From Thiobacillus sp. UBA6205 (lineage in GTDB: Bacteria > Pseudomonadota > Gammaproteobacteria > Burkholderiales > Thiobacillaceae): 18,587 bases of DNA. The notes beneath the pieces are model-generated. The model worked only from the letters and a program-made list of their open reading frames with translations, had not been told where the DNA came from and did no database searches. Where the stretch lies: the NCBI GenBank assembly GCA_002421825.1, contig DISR01000009.1, forward strand, positions 5,103 through 23,689, in the 5' to 3' direction. Numbering within the stretch: the first letter of the stretch is position 1; every line of letters begins with the position of its first letter. The translations under genes were made by a program, and so were the position numbers. Shown piece by piece: positions 18,372-18,587 of the stretch.

Positions 18372-18587
18372 ATGTACTTGCACAAACCTGCCGCAATTCT
18401 CGCCGCCAGCCTGGGCGCGATGCTGTGCTTCCCGCCTGCCGCAGGCGCGGCCGACATGGCCACGCGCAAATCCGGGCTGTGGGAAGTCACCAGCCAGACC
18501 ACGGCCGGCGGGCAGAAGATGCCGGGCGCGACCATGCAGATGTGCGTCGAGCAGGGCCGCGACGACATGACCGCAGACCCCAATGAG
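18372..18587 (+). CDS. Exported DUF3617 protein, 3' end outside window
   Basis: GAGGAG (18360-18365) lies 6 bases before the ATG at 18372, and the frame is open to the window edge, so 72 codons are visible. The signal peptide runs MYLHKPAAILAASLGAMLCF and is cut near AGA at residue 26. The mature start fits DUF3617: RKSGLWEVTSQTTAGG followed by Met/Pro-rich KMPGATMQMCVEQGRDD, with the conserved Trp and Cys. DUF3617 proteins are small periplasmic proteins without a known role. It lies 41 bases after the exported DsrE-like gene on the same strand and probably belongs to its operon. The rest of the gene is not visible. Confidence 0.85.
   Translation, partial: MYLHKPAAILAASLGAMLCFPPAAGAADMATRKSGLWEVTSQTTAGGQKMPGATMQMCVEQGRDDMTADPNE

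Noticed and set aside
1..18587. Search for tRNA, rRNA, CRISPR, insertion sequences or att sites
   Set aside because: I saw no tRNA-like cloverleaf, rRNA segment, regularly spaced repeat, transposase or integrase motif anywhere in the window.

Overview
This is a GC-rich stretch of bacterial chromosome. Protein families (Tex, Psd, DUF4126, DUF1059, UPF0149, CopD-like, two class I c-type cytochromes, an exported DsrE/F-like protein) and strong third-position GC suggest a respiring betaproteobacterium, possibly of the Nitrosomonadales/Sulfuricella/Thiobacillus kind. The taxonomic guess is inference. I see no rRNA, tRNA, CRISPR array, insertion sequence, integrase or phage gene. The genes are compact and mostly look like core or lineage-specific chromosomal genes.

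Layout. 1-1943: the 3' end of an OST-HTH (LOTUS) protein, a small coiled-coil ORF, a receiver-like small protein and an EamA/DMT permease, all on +. 2000-5019: an operon of four predicted lipoproteins on + (2094-4404), with a leader hairpin in front and a bidirectional terminator behind, converging on a fifth lipoprotein on -. 5095-7557: tex on - with its own terminator, leader hairpin and candidate promoter. 7600-8830: a probable gene remnant on -, a DUF4126 membrane protein on +, and a small winged-helix regulator on -, whose stop codon overlaps the DUF4126 stop. 8831-9288: no convincing gene. 9289-11754: psd, a lipoprotein cytochrome c on -, a CopD-like membrane protein and a second cytochrome c on +. 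11775-12991: a Tyr/His-rich lipoprotein with an Asp-Arg repeat tail on -, and a Spy/CpxP-like periplasmic protein on + with a terminator. 12994-15131 on -: an M48-like metalloprotease, an SDR oxidoreductase and an exported MsrB. 15288-16966: exported MsrA (+), DUF1059 (-), exported DUF192 (+). 17163-18587: UPF0149 (-), exported DsrE/F-like protein (+), and the start of an exported DUF3617 protein (+) cut by the window edge.

How the genes fit together. About fifteen of the roughly 27 proteins carry a signal peptide or lipobox. Several concern envelope protein quality or redox state: MsrA and MsrB repair oxidised methionine, a Spy/CpxP-like protein would bind unfolded periplasmic proteins, an M48-like protease would degrade proteins, and two cytochromes sit beside a CopD-like membrane protein. 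This shared theme is inference from family membership and adjacency.

The least explained parts are the four-lipoprotein operon, the GC3-rich remnant at 7600-7862, and the strong palindromes at 13754-13783 and 17762-17779. I did not find a clear new defence or mobile system. The lipoprotein operon is the best candidate for an undescribed functional unit.
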